Shown: positions 1 through 6,055 of the stretch, one piece after another
Layout of the letters: each line of letters starts with the position of its first letter
Numbering within the stretch: position 1 is the stretch's first letter
From: Rickettsia typhi
Lineage (GTDB): Bacteria; Pseudomonadota; Alphaproteobacteria; Rickettsiales; UBA1997
Direction of reading: 5' to 3'
NCBI GenBank assembly: GCA_945861125.1
Contig: CAMASZ010000043.1
Location: 1-8,384, forward strand
Length of the DNA stretch: 8,384 bases
Notes under the pieces: generated by a model
Seen by the model: the letters and a program-made list of their open reading frames with translations, nothing else
Database searches by the model: none
Told to the model about the DNA's origin: nothing
Position numbers and translations under genes: made by a program

Positions 1-1
1 T

Positions 2-202
2 TTTTGGCTAAAAATCTCTAAAAAGCTTCAGCTGTATGGATATAAAGCTTCATTTTTTAAAGATTTTTATCTCAAAAATCGTGTCGTTGCCCTAGGGCAC
101 GACTGGCAAAAATATTTTGTTATAATTTTATTTAAAGATTGGATTTGGTATAAGATCTCTAATTTAAAATTTTTGTTCAAGTTTAAAATAGCTTTGGTGT
201 AG
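2..202 (+). CDS. 3' end of an unrecognised gene (partial, runs off the left edge)
   Basis: Frame 2 of the plus strand stays open from the window edge for 66 codons and stops at TAG 200-202. So long an open frame is unlikely by chance in DNA this AT-rich. The peptide is basic and aromatic, with several tryptophans; it reads VVALGHDWQKYF near its middle and ends in a hydrophobic/lysine stretch. I do not recognise the family. It meets the cysQ-like gene tail to tail, and the last 39 bases overlap that gene. Two inverted repeats (10-68 and 83-103) lie inside it, so it could be non-coding DNA that happens to be open. Sequence to the left of the window would settle this. Confidence 0.4.
   Translation, partial: FWLKISKKLQLYGYKASFFKDFYLKNRVVALGHDWQKYFVIILFKDWIWYKISNLKFLFKFKIALV
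10..68. repeat. Imperfect inverted repeat near the left edge
   Basis: Positions 10-28 and 45-68 are inverted copies. The perfect cores are AAAAATCT/AGATTTTT on the outside and AAGCTT/AAGCTT on the inside, joined by AT-rich sequence of unequal length. The 16-base loop contains CAGCTG. On neither strand is it followed by a T-run fitting a simple terminator. It may be part of a palindromic element or a chance feature of AT-rich DNA. Confidence 0.35.
74..103 (-). terminator. Possible terminator of the kbl-to-cysQ operon
   Basis: The GC-rich palindrome at 83-103 (arms GTCGT...GCCC and GGGC...ACGAC, one bulged base, centre CCTAGG) stands out in AT-rich surroundings. Read on the minus strand it is followed after four bases by TTTTT (74-78). 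It lies about 60 bases past the cysQ-like stop codon, where a terminator is expected. The T-run is short and offset, and the same bases are open in a plus-strand frame, so the call is tentative. Confidence 0.35.
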
Positions 203-1003
203 ATCAACTATAAAAGCTCCATTTATAAACTGAGGCTTTTTATAAAGCAAATCTTCTCCTAAAAAAAATTTTTTATCTTTAAATAGTAAATTTCTAACTT
301 TTGCTCCTTTAAGTTCAGATAAAATTTGACCAGAAGCAGTATCCCACTCCATAGATTTACGAAAATGTAAGTATAAATCGGATTTATTTTCTAAGATTCT
401 AATAAATTTAACAGCTGATGATAGTTTTTCTACTAAATATTTATTTTTTTCCAAAAGCAATTGATCAATAAAGTTGTGAATATCTTCATCTTTAGAACGT
501 GCACTGGTAACTATTCTTATTTTATTCGATTTTGTTTTATTATTTTGTAAAAATTCTTTAGTATTATTTTTTAAATTAAAATTTATTAAATTGTTGTTCT
601 GATCATTAAAAATCATCTTTCCGCCCTCAAATAGTGGAGCATATATTAGTCCGAAAATTGGTTTATTATTTTTAATTAAGGCGATATTTATTGAAAATTC
701 TGTATTATCATTAATAAAGCTGGAAGTACCATCAATTGGATCAATTAAAAAAAATATTTCTTCATTGGTAACATTTCTAAAATTACCCTCTTCACATATT
801 ATCTTGAATAGTGGAAATTTTTCTAATAATTGTTGTGATATGTATTTACTGATCTCTACATCTACTGAAGTTACTTTTGAATTATCATTTTTTTTATTAA
901 TAGTAAAATTTTTCTTAAAAAAAGCTGTTTTTGCTGTTTCTCCTGCATTTAAAGCAGTCTGACAAATAAAATTAATTTCTTGTTCATTTAAAATATTTTT
1001 CAC
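164..1003 (-). CDS. cysQ: CysQ-like 3'(2'),5'-bisphosphate nucleotidase (inositol monophosphatase superfamily)
   Basis: This 279-residue protein has the Mg2+/Li+-sensitive phosphatase fold. Visible motifs are KVTSVDVE (43-50), CEEGN (70-74, metal-binding glutamates), DPIDGTSSF (88-96, core metal and nucleophile-activating site) and EWDTASG (219-225). The spacing and the phrase TEFSINIALI after the second motif fit CysQ better than SuhB-type inositol phosphatases. CysQ hydrolyses 3'-phosphoadenosine 5'-phosphate to AMP, removing a by-product of sulfate or phosphopantetheine transfer. The start is GTG (1001-1003): an in-frame stop lies five codons upstream and the next Met is residue 130. The gene overlaps the 3' end of the ClC gene by 20 bases, suggesting translational coupling, and is the last gene of its block. 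A general inositol-phosphate phosphatase role cannot be excluded. Confidence 0.82.
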   Translation of the reverse strand: MKNILNEQEINFICQTALNAGETAKTAFFKKNFTINKKNDNSKVTSVDVEISKYISQQLLEKFPLFKIICEEGNFRNVTNEEIFFLIDPIDGTSSFINDNTEFSINIALIKNNKPIFGLIYAPLFEGGKMIFNDQNNNLINFNLKNNTKEFLQNNKTKSNKIRIVTSARSKDEDIHNFIDQLLLEKNKYLVEKLSSAVKFIRILENKSDLYLHFRKSMEWDTASGQILSELKGAKVRNLLFKDKKFFLGEDLLYKKPQFINGAFIVDLHQSYFKLEQKF

Positions 1004-2258
1004 AGATAATGGATTTTATTTTGATTAAAAATTTAACTAGATAACTAGAAGTAAGTGTCATAATTAATAAATATGGATACATTGTAAAGCTTTGTTTGCT
1101 TGATTCAATAATAACAAAAGCTGAAACAAATGGCATATTGATAACGGCACTTAAAAAAGAAGACATTCCGCAAATTATTAAAAATTTAACATTAATTATT
1201 GTTGGTAATAAAGCAAATAAAGAGCTTATTCCGGCACCGATAGCAATTGCCGGAGCAATTAAACCGCCAGAACATCCGGCAATAAAAGTTAACATTGTTG
1301 TGAGTATTCTGCCAAAAACTGATTCAAATGATAATAATAAATTGTTATTTTGAAGAGCATCATTAACTGTTTTGATACCACCACCAATTGAATAAGTGCC
1401 ACCATACAAGGCAATTGAAGCAACAATAATTCCAGTTGTAATAGGAATTAAATGCCAAAATTTTGAGTTAATATTAAATAATTTGTTATAAAAAAATAAT
1501 GAAATTCTAACCAAAGCAAAACCAATTATAGAGCATATAACTGCTAGTTGAATGTGAATAAAAAATTCTTTAGAAATTTCAAAATTAATTTTATTGGCTT
1601 TATAGATTGGAGTAAATTCGTTAATAAAAAAACTCATAACTAAAATTGTTAATAATGAAAATACTAAATTTCTAAAAAACCTTTTTGTTTCAATGTTGAT
1701 TAATTTCTCTATAATGTAAATTATTGCTGAAATTGGTGAGCTAAAGGCGATAGCAAAACCCAAAGCGCTTCCTGAATAAACTAAATTTTCAAATGATATT
1801 TTGTTTAAATATTTTTTAAATTTATTACCAAGCCAAGTAAATATGCTAGCTGATATTTGAATCGAAGGTCCTTCTCTGCCAAGAGATCCTCCACCAAAGG
1901 TTGCAATTAAAGAGCTAATAATTGAGATTATCGCAACTTTAAAACTTAAATATTTACAGATTTTTTTATTATATGAATCAGAATTATCTTTTAAATGATT
2001 AAGTGTTTTTTGAATATTAATCATGTTGCTACCAGAGGCGCCATTGGCATATTTCTTGCATAGGAATGCTGATAACCAAAAACAAAAAGGAGTTATAATA
2101 AATATTAATTCTTTATTTTGGGTAATTCGATTTTTGGCGTAATTTCCAAAATTATAAAACAATTCGCAATATGTAGTTATTATAAAGATAACAGTTATTG
2201 TTGCTATTAAAAAAAATAAAAATTGTAGAAAATTTTTTTTGATAATTTCTAGCATCAT
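984..2258 (-). CDS. ClC-family chloride channel/transporter
   Basis: A 424-residue polytopic membrane protein with about ten or more hydrophobic segments and no CBS domains, the size of compact bacterial ClC proteins. The gating motif GREGP is intact (127-131, gating Glu129), as is a following GFAIAFSSPISAIIYIIE helix (167-184). The late selectivity-filter motif is GGLIAP (331-336), matching the family GIFAP region. Two places diverge. The usual GSGIP reads GSNMI (76-80), keeping the chloride-contacting serine. The residue after Glu184, where CLC-ec1 has its internal proton glutamate, is Lys185. Family membership is clear; whether it works as a channel or an H+/Cl- exchanger is not. Two adjacent ATGs (2256-2258 and 2253-2255) could both start it. 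It lies 44 bases after the carbonic anhydrase gene and overlaps the cysQ start. Confidence 0.88.
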   Translation of the reverse strand: MMLEIIKKNFLQFLFFLIATITVIFIITTYCELFYNFGNYAKNRITQNKELIFIITPFCFWLSAFLCKKYANGASGSNMINIQKTLNHLKDNSDSYNKKICKYLSFKVAIISIISSLIATFGGGSLGREGPSIQISASIFTWLGNKFKKYLNKISFENLVYSGSALGFAIAFSSPISAIIYIIEKLINIETKRFFRNLVFSLLTILVMSFFINEFTPIYKANKINFEISKEFFIHIQLAVICSIIGFALVRISLFFYNKLFNINSKFWHLIPITTGIIVASIALYGGTYSIGGGIKTVNDALQNNNLLLSFESVFGRILTTMLTFIAGCSGGLIAPAIAIGAGISSLFALLPTIINVKFLIICGMSSFLSAVINMPFVSAFVIIESSKQSFTMYPYLLIMTLTSSYLVKFLIKIKSIICEKYFK

Positions 2259-2302
2259 TCAAATATTTTATTTTTTTGTTTCATCATTAAGTGGAAATGG
2301 TA

Positions 2303-2860
2303 TTATTCTGAAATCTTATGTAGTAAATATTCTCTTGCTAATTCAGCATAATTATCGGCTGATATTTTGATATAATCTTTTTCTTGTTGAGTCATATCAC
2401 GAAAGTATTTAGCGGGATTGCCAGCCCATATTTGTCCTGATCTTATGACTTTATTTGGAGTTAATACTGCGCCAGCAGCCAGCATTCCATATTCTTCAAC
2501 TCTAGTAAGATCCATTATAATTGAACCCATACCAATAAATGCATTATTTTCAATAATGCAAGCGTGAACAATGGCATTATGTCCAACAGTTACATTGTCG
2601 CCAATAATAACCGGAGCACCATTTTCTTTAGTTTTATTTTGAGCGTGATTTGGTCTAGTTCCATGAAGAATAGAGCCATCTTGAATATTAGTATTATTTC
2701 CTATAGTTATTTTAGTTACATCTCCTCTAATAACGCAATTATACCAAACTCCTGAGTTTATACCAATTTTTACATCACCAGAAATTATTGCACTGTGGGC
2801 AATAAAAGCAGATTTGTCAATGTTTGGCAAAATATTTCGATAAGGAATTATATTTTTCAT
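2303..2860 (-). CDS. Gamma-class carbonic anhydrase family protein (left-handed beta-helix)
   Basis: A 185-residue hexapeptide-repeat protein, the usual size of the compact gamma-carbonic anhydrase/PaaY/YrdA group. Repeats such as AIISGDVKIGINSGVWYNCV and VIIGDNVTVGHNAIVH build the beta-helix. The probable zinc ligands are His66 (ILHGT), His94 (VGHN) and His99 (IVHA). Arg45/Asp47 (VIRGDV) and Gln60/Asp61 (NIQDG) match conserved active-site positions. A C-terminal helix starts near residue 157. Members of this group form trimers and either hydrate CO2 or have unproven activity; in mitochondria relatives sit in complex I. The acidic loop with the proton-shuttle glutamate of archaeal Cam is not obvious, as in other short members. 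It starts one base after the dgt stop codon, so it is clearly co-transcribed with it. Confidence 0.9.
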   Translation of the reverse strand: MKNIIPYRNILPNIDKSAFIAHSAIISGDVKIGINSGVWYNCVIRGDVTKITIGNNTNIQDGSILHGTRPNHAQNKTKENGAPVIIGDNVTVGHNAIVHACIIENNAFIGMGSIIMDLTRVEEYGMLAAGAVLTPNKVIRSGQIWAGNPAKYFRDMTQQEKDYIKISADNYAELAREYLLHKISE

Positions 2861-2861
2861 T

Positions 2862-4037
2862 TTATTTAATTATTTGTTGATATTGTTTTATTGCAAATCT
2901 ATCGGTCATGCCAGCTATATAATCAGAAACTGTATCAGCTAATAACTTTTTATCACCTTCATTTACTATTGCCCTTTCTTCTTTTGGTAAGTGATCAGTA
3001 TTTTGTGTGAAAAAATCAAATAAAGTTGCAACAATATTTTTAGCATCATTAGTCATTTGATTTACTAAGCTGTGACGATACATGTTATTCATTAAAAATT
3101 CCTTTGTTTTTATATGAACATCTTGCATAAAATCAGAAAAATTAACAATTAATCTATTGAATTTTCTTACATCATCAACAGATTTAATTTTAAAATTTTT
3201 AATATTATCTTTGGTATTTTCAATTACATCAATAACCATTTTTAAGGTTATTTTTCTTTTAGCTTCGGCAACTAATAATTCTCTATTAATATTTTTATTT
3301 TTTCCCAAAATTTCTTGATAAATATCACCAATCAATGGAATTGAAAATAAAGCTTCTATTTCAAAAAGCCCAGCCCTTAAGCCATCTTCAATGTCATGAT
3401 TATTATAAGCAATATCGTCTGATATTGCTGAAACTTGGGCTTCAAGCGATGGAAAGTTATTTAAGTCAAGGTTATAAATTTGGTTATATTCAAAAATATA
3501 ATTATTTGAGTTGGTTTTCTTGATAATAGGTCCATTGTGCTTAACAACACCTTCAAGCATTTCCCACGATAAATTTAGACCATCCATACCTATAAAAACT
3601 TTTTCAATTTTAGTAATTAATTTCAGGGTATGAGCGTTATGAGAAAATCCGCCATAATTCTGCATTTTATTATTTAATGATTCTTCTCCAGCATGCCCAA
3701 ATGGAGTATGTCCAAGATCATGTGCTAAAGAAACAATTTCAGCTAAATCTTTGTTAATATTGAGTGCGCCTGCAATCCATCTAGCTATTTGCGCCATTTC
3801 AAGTGAATGAGTAAGTCTTGTACGATAATGATCGCCCTGATGATTGACAAAAACTTGAGTTTTATATTGAAGTCTTCGAAAAGATGATGAGTTGATTATT
3901 CTATCTCGATCTCGTCCAAAAACAGAGCGATATTTATTATCTTCATTGATTTCTTTATAGTATCTACCTTTTGATTTATTTTCATCGGTGGCATATTTTG
4001 CTATTGAATATTTAGATTTGGTACGAGTTAAAACCAT
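2862..4037 (-). CDS. dgt: Deoxyguanosinetriphosphate triphosphohydrolase-like HD-domain protein
   Basis: A 391-residue protein of the dNTP triphosphohydrolase family, which removes triphosphate from dNTPs and limits nucleotide pools in the cytoplasm. The N-terminal signature FGRDRDRIINSSSFRRLQYK (40-59) is typical. The HD metal site is complete: His77 (RLTHSLE), His106-Asp107 (LAHDLGHTPFGH) and Asp207/Asp208 (AISDDIAYNNHD). The shorter length and these motifs fit the 'dGTPase-like, type 2' group common in Alphaproteobacteria rather than the longer E. coli Dgt. ATG 4035-4037 is the first Met of the frame; the next is residue 81. The start overlaps the last ten bases of a small membrane-peptide ORF and the stop is one base from the carbonic anhydrase gene, so coupling is likely on both sides. 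Substrate preference cannot be read from the sequence. Confidence 0.93.
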   Translation of the reverse strand: MVLTRTKSKYSIAKYATDENKSKGRYYKEINEDNKYRSVFGRDRDRIINSSSFRRLQYKTQVFVNHQGDHYRTRLTHSLEMAQIARWIAGALNINKDLAEIVSLAHDLGHTPFGHAGEESLNNKMQNYGGFSHNAHTLKLITKIEKVFIGMDGLNLSWEMLEGVVKHNGPIIKKTNSNNYIFEYNQIYNLDLNNFPSLEAQVSAISDDIAYNNHDIEDGLRAGLFEIEALFSIPLIGDIYQEILGKNKNINRELLVAEAKRKITLKMVIDVIENTKDNIKNFKIKSVDDVRKFNRLIVNFSDFMQDVHIKTKEFLMNNMYRHSLVNQMTNDAKNIVATLFDFFTQNTDHLPKEERAIVNEGDKKLLADTVSDYIAGMTDRFAIKQYQQIIK

Positions 4038-4147
4038 ATTGTAAATATTGCTAAAGTAGTAAAAACAATGGTTAAAGCCAAAATTGTTGCTTTAATAAAT
4101 ATTTTAGTTTTATTAATTTTATACTGATTTTTATTGGCTTTGCTCAT
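4028..4147 (-). CDS. Small single-pass membrane peptide (39 aa), unrecognised
   Basis: The gap between kbl and dgt holds an ATG-started frame of 39 codons. The peptide begins MSKANKNQYKINKTKIFIK and continues into an uninterrupted hydrophobic segment (about residues 18-39, ending FTIWF), so it looks like a small N-in membrane protein with a basic cytoplasmic tail. It begins 11 bases after the kbl stop, and its TAA (4028-4030) lies inside the dgt start region with a ten-base overlap. This spacing matches the other junctions of the operon and argues that it is translated. No family is recognised. It could alternatively act as a leader that couples ribosomes onto dgt. It has no visible Shine-Dalgarno, but neither do its neighbours. 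Confidence 0.5.
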   Translation of the reverse strand: MSKANKNQYKINKTKIFIKATILALTIVFTTLAIFTIWF

Positions 4148-4158
4148 TGATAATAAAA

Positions 4159-5367
4159 TTAAATAATTGCTAGTTTTTTTCCAACATTAATAAATGATTT
4201 AACGCATTGATCTAAATGATGCTTTTCATGGGCTGAAGATATTTGTACTCTAATTCTAGCTTCATTTTTAGGAACCACTGGAAAAGAAAATGCTATAACA
4301 TAAATATTTTCTTCTTCGATCATCATTTTAGCAAATTTACTAGCTAAAACTGCATCTTTCAGCATTATTGGAACAATTGGATGTTGGCAATTAGGATCAC
4401 GAACATCAAAGCCAGCTTCAATTATTTTTTTTCTAAAATATGCGGTATTATCACTAAGTTTTTTAATTAAAGTTTTTGATTTTGATATCATTTCAATGAT
4501 TTCAATGCCAACCGAAGCAACTAAAGGCAAAATATTATTTGAAAACAAATAAGGTCTAGATTTATTTCTTAATTTTTCAATAATTTCTTTTCTAGAAGCA
4601 ATAAATCCGCCCCCTGCTCCACCAAGAGATTTTCCTAATGTGCTCACTAAAATATCAATTCTTCCTTCAACATTTAATAATTCTGCAGTTCCTCGACCAT
4701 TTTCACCAATAAATCCAGTAGCATGGGAATCGTCAACTAATAAAATTGCATTATATTTTTCTGCTAATGAGCATATTTCTTCTAATTTAGCAATATCACC
4801 GTCCATTGAAAAGACTCCATCTGTAACAATCATGATATTTTTATGTTGTTGAGCTTCTTTTAATTTTTCTTCAAGCTCTTGCATGTTATCATATTTATAA
4901 AAATATCTATGAGCTTTGCATAATCTAATGCCATCAATTAAGCTGGCATGATTTAGATCGGCGGAAATTATGGCGTCTTGCTCGGTAAGTAAGGCAGAAA
5001 AAACTCCACCATTTGCTGTAAAGCAAGATGAAAAAGTTATTACATCTTCGTAATTAAGAAATTCAGCTAGTTTATTTTCAAATTTTTTATGTATATCAAA
5101 TGTACCGCAGATAAATCTTACCGATGCAGTACCAAGTCCATAGTTTTGAAGTGAAGATTTGGCTATTTCGATCAAATTTTGATTATTTGCCAAACCAAGA
5201 TAATTATTGGCACAAAAGTTTAATAATTTTTTTTTGGCCTTATTGTGAGTAATTTCAATTTCGGAATATTGAGCTGATATTATCTCGTATTCGCTTTTAT
5301 ATAAGCCATTTAGATTAAGATTATCAAGCTCTTGTTTAATATTATTGATGAATTCTGTTTTAAACAT
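4159..5367 (-). CDS. kbl: Glycine C-acetyltransferase (2-amino-3-ketobutyrate CoA ligase)
   Basis: A 402-residue fold-type I PLP enzyme, close in length and sequence to E. coli Kbl. It cleaves 2-amino-3-ketobutyrate with CoA to glycine and acetyl-CoA, the second step of threonine breakdown. Shared stretches include NFCANNYLGLAN (50-61), ASVRFICGT (81-89), DLNHASLIDGIRLCKAHRY (137-155), TDGVFSMDGDIA (182-193), VDDSHATGF (211-219) and RSRPYLFSNN. The Schiff-base lysine is Lys246 in STLGKSLGG; His140, Asp212 and His215 are the expected cofactor contacts. The Kbl-specific motifs separate it from the related ALA synthase HemA and BioF. It is the first gene of the left block and is followed after 11 bases by the small membrane peptide. 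The usual partner, threonine dehydrogenase (tdh), is not in the window. Confidence 0.95.
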   Translation of the reverse strand: MFKTEFINNIKQELDNLNLNGLYKSEYEIISAQYSEIEITHNKAKKKLLNFCANNYLGLANNQNLIEIAKSSLQNYGLGTASVRFICGTFDIHKKFENKLAEFLNYEDVITFSSCFTANGGVFSALLTEQDAIISADLNHASLIDGIRLCKAHRYFYKYDNMQELEEKLKEAQQHKNIMIVTDGVFSMDGDIAKLEEICSLAEKYNAILLVDDSHATGFIGENGRGTAELLNVEGRIDILVSTLGKSLGGAGGGFIASRKEIIEKLRNKSRPYLFSNNILPLVASVGIEIIEMISKSKTLIKKLSDNTAYFRKKIIEAGFDVRDPNCQHPIVPIMLKDAVLASKFAKMMIEEENIYVIAFSFPVVPKNEARIRVQISSAHEKHHLDQCVKSFINVGKKLAII

Positions 5368-5543
5368 TTTATAAATAATTTTGTTTTTTTATGTAAATAT
5401 TTTAACTAATTTGTTGCTATTATTTTGTTTTTTTATAAAAATTAATGCTTTCAATTGTTGATCTTATAACTAATCTTTTAAGATAGATTAATTTAATTGA
5501 ATTACAAATAACTTTCCATACTAACTTTAATATTTACAAACAT
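5368..5543. other. Divergent intergenic region between kbl and the cysteine-rich lipoprotein gene
   Basis: These 176 bases separate two divergently transcribed genes and must hold promoters for both, but I see no pair of -35/-10 boxes good enough to call. The region contains a 15-bp direct repeat (ATTTTG, seven Ts, AT) at 5378-5392 and 5422-5436, 44 bases apart, on the kbl side. A small hairpin, ATCTT-TT-AAGAT, lies near its middle. Both could be chance features of AT-rich DNA. Confidence 0.4.
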
Positions 5544-5816
5544 ATGAAAAACTTAATAAAAATTATATCAGTTTTAATTTTTACATTATTTGCAACTTCT
5601 TCTTGCTCAAATTACTGTATGAATAAAGCCAATTGTAACAAAGAAAAAAATCACTGTGAGCACTGTGGCAAGGAAAGCTGTGACAAAACTTGCAAAGAAA
5701 ATTGTAAACTTTGCAATAAAGATAAATTAGATGAAAAAAATAAAAAATATCCTAAAAACAAATATAACAAAAATCAAAAAGTAGAAGAAGTTAAACAGGG
5801 CACCAAAAAAGAGTAG
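5544..5816 (+). CDS. Small cysteine-rich putative lipoprotein, unrecognised
   Basis: A 90-residue protein with a lipoprotein-type signal: basic MKNLIK, a hydrophobic core (6-18) and a lipobox-like TSSC with Cys21 as the likely lipidated residue; Thr at -3 is less usual. The mature part up to residue 57 holds eight more cysteines (25, 31, 38, 41, 46, 50, 54, 57), including CEHC (38-41) and CKLC (54-57). It could bind a metal or form disulfides in the periplasm. The remaining C-terminal third (58-90) has no cysteine, is rich in Lys, Asn and Glu, and is probably disordered. It stands alone on the plus strand, divergent from kbl, with its own terminator. I recognise no family; metal binding is inferred from cysteine spacing only. 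The ATG gives a complete signal sequence, which supports this start. Confidence 0.75.
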   Translation: MKNLIKIISVLIFTLFATSSCSNYCMNKANCNKEKNHCEHCGKESCDKTCKENCKLCNKDKLDEKNKKYPKNKYNKNQKVEEVKQGTKKE

Positions 5817-5822
5817 CAACCC

Positions 5823-5851
5823 ATGAAAGCCACAATTTAAGTGGCTTTCAT
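5823..5851. other. Perfect 11-bp hairpin after the lipoprotein gene
   Basis: ATGAAAGCCAC and GTGGCTTTCAT form a perfect 11-bp stem with a 7-base loop, starting six bases after the lipoprotein stop codon. On the plus strand it is followed by As, not Ts, so it is not a standard intrinsic terminator by itself. It may protect the transcript 3' end or assist the terminator just downstream. Confidence 0.6.
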
Positions 5852-5889
5852 AAAAAAGGGCCTATTAATAAAATTAATAGGCCTTTTTT
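5852..5889. terminator. Bidirectional intrinsic terminator (lipoprotein gene + strand; rpe operon - strand)
   Basis: GGCCTATTAAT (5859-5869) and ATTAATAGGCC (5873-5883) form a perfect 11-bp stem around an AAA loop. Six As precede it (5852-5857) and six Ts follow it (5884-5889), so both directions give a hairpin followed by a U-run. It ends the plus-strand lipoprotein transcript and can end the converging rpe operon transcript once that has passed the palindromic element. Confidence 0.85.
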
Positions 5890-5913
5890 ATTTGGTTATT
5901 AAATTTCTTTTAA

Positions 5914-6055
5914 GGCACTGTCGCAAATCAACTTTTTTGTTGAAATTTTCATAATTCTAAAATTTTTGAAACGCATGTACATCTAGGTACAATTACCTTT
6001 CAAAAATTTTATAATCACAAAAATTTCTTAAAAAAATTTGATTTGCGGCAGTGCC
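5914..6055. mobile_element. MITE-like 142-bp palindromic element with IS6/IS26-like ends
   Basis: The first 58 bases (5914-5971) and the reverse complement of the last 58 (5998-6055) align without gaps with 49 identities, leaving a 26-base loop (5972-5997). The loop holds its own TGTAC/GTACA stem (5976-5980 and 5987-5991). The outer 18 bases read GGCACTGTCGCAAATCAA at the left and GGCACTGCCGCAAATCAA at the right, one difference. From memory these resemble the GGCACTGTTGCAAA ends of IS6/IS26-family elements. TTTAA flanks both sides (5909-5913 and 6056-6060) as a possible 5-bp target duplication, although IS6 members usually make 8 bp. It is too short for a transposase and has no coding capacity, so it would be mobilised in trans, if at all. 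It could also be a Rickettsia-palindromic-element-like repeat. Confidence 0.75.

Noticed and set aside
96..120. GGCACGACTGGCAAAAAT as a degraded end of the palindromic element
   Set aside because: Only the first five bases and scattered later ones match the 18-bp end, and no partner end lies nearby.
765..962. 65-codon plus-strand frame opposite the cysQ-like gene
   Set aside because: It lies wholly antisense to a gene with clear conserved motifs and has no recognisable features of its own.
1096..1353. 85-codon plus-strand frame opposite the ClC gene
   Set aside because: It is the antisense shadow of the filter region of a well-supported membrane protein.
4640..4852. 70-codon plus-strand frame opposite kbl
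   Set aside because: It is antisense to the highly conserved PLP-lysine region of Kbl, which explains the open frame.
4159..5367. 5-aminolevulinate synthase (HemA) or BioF instead of Kbl
   Set aside because: The sequence follows Kbl along its whole length, including NFCANNYLGLAN, SVRFICGT and RSRPYLFSN.
5914..6055. Plain intrinsic terminator of rpe rather than a mobile element
   Set aside because: A 58-bp arm, IS-like ends, flanking direct repeats and overlap with coding sequence go beyond a terminator, and a good terminator already exists at 5852-5889.
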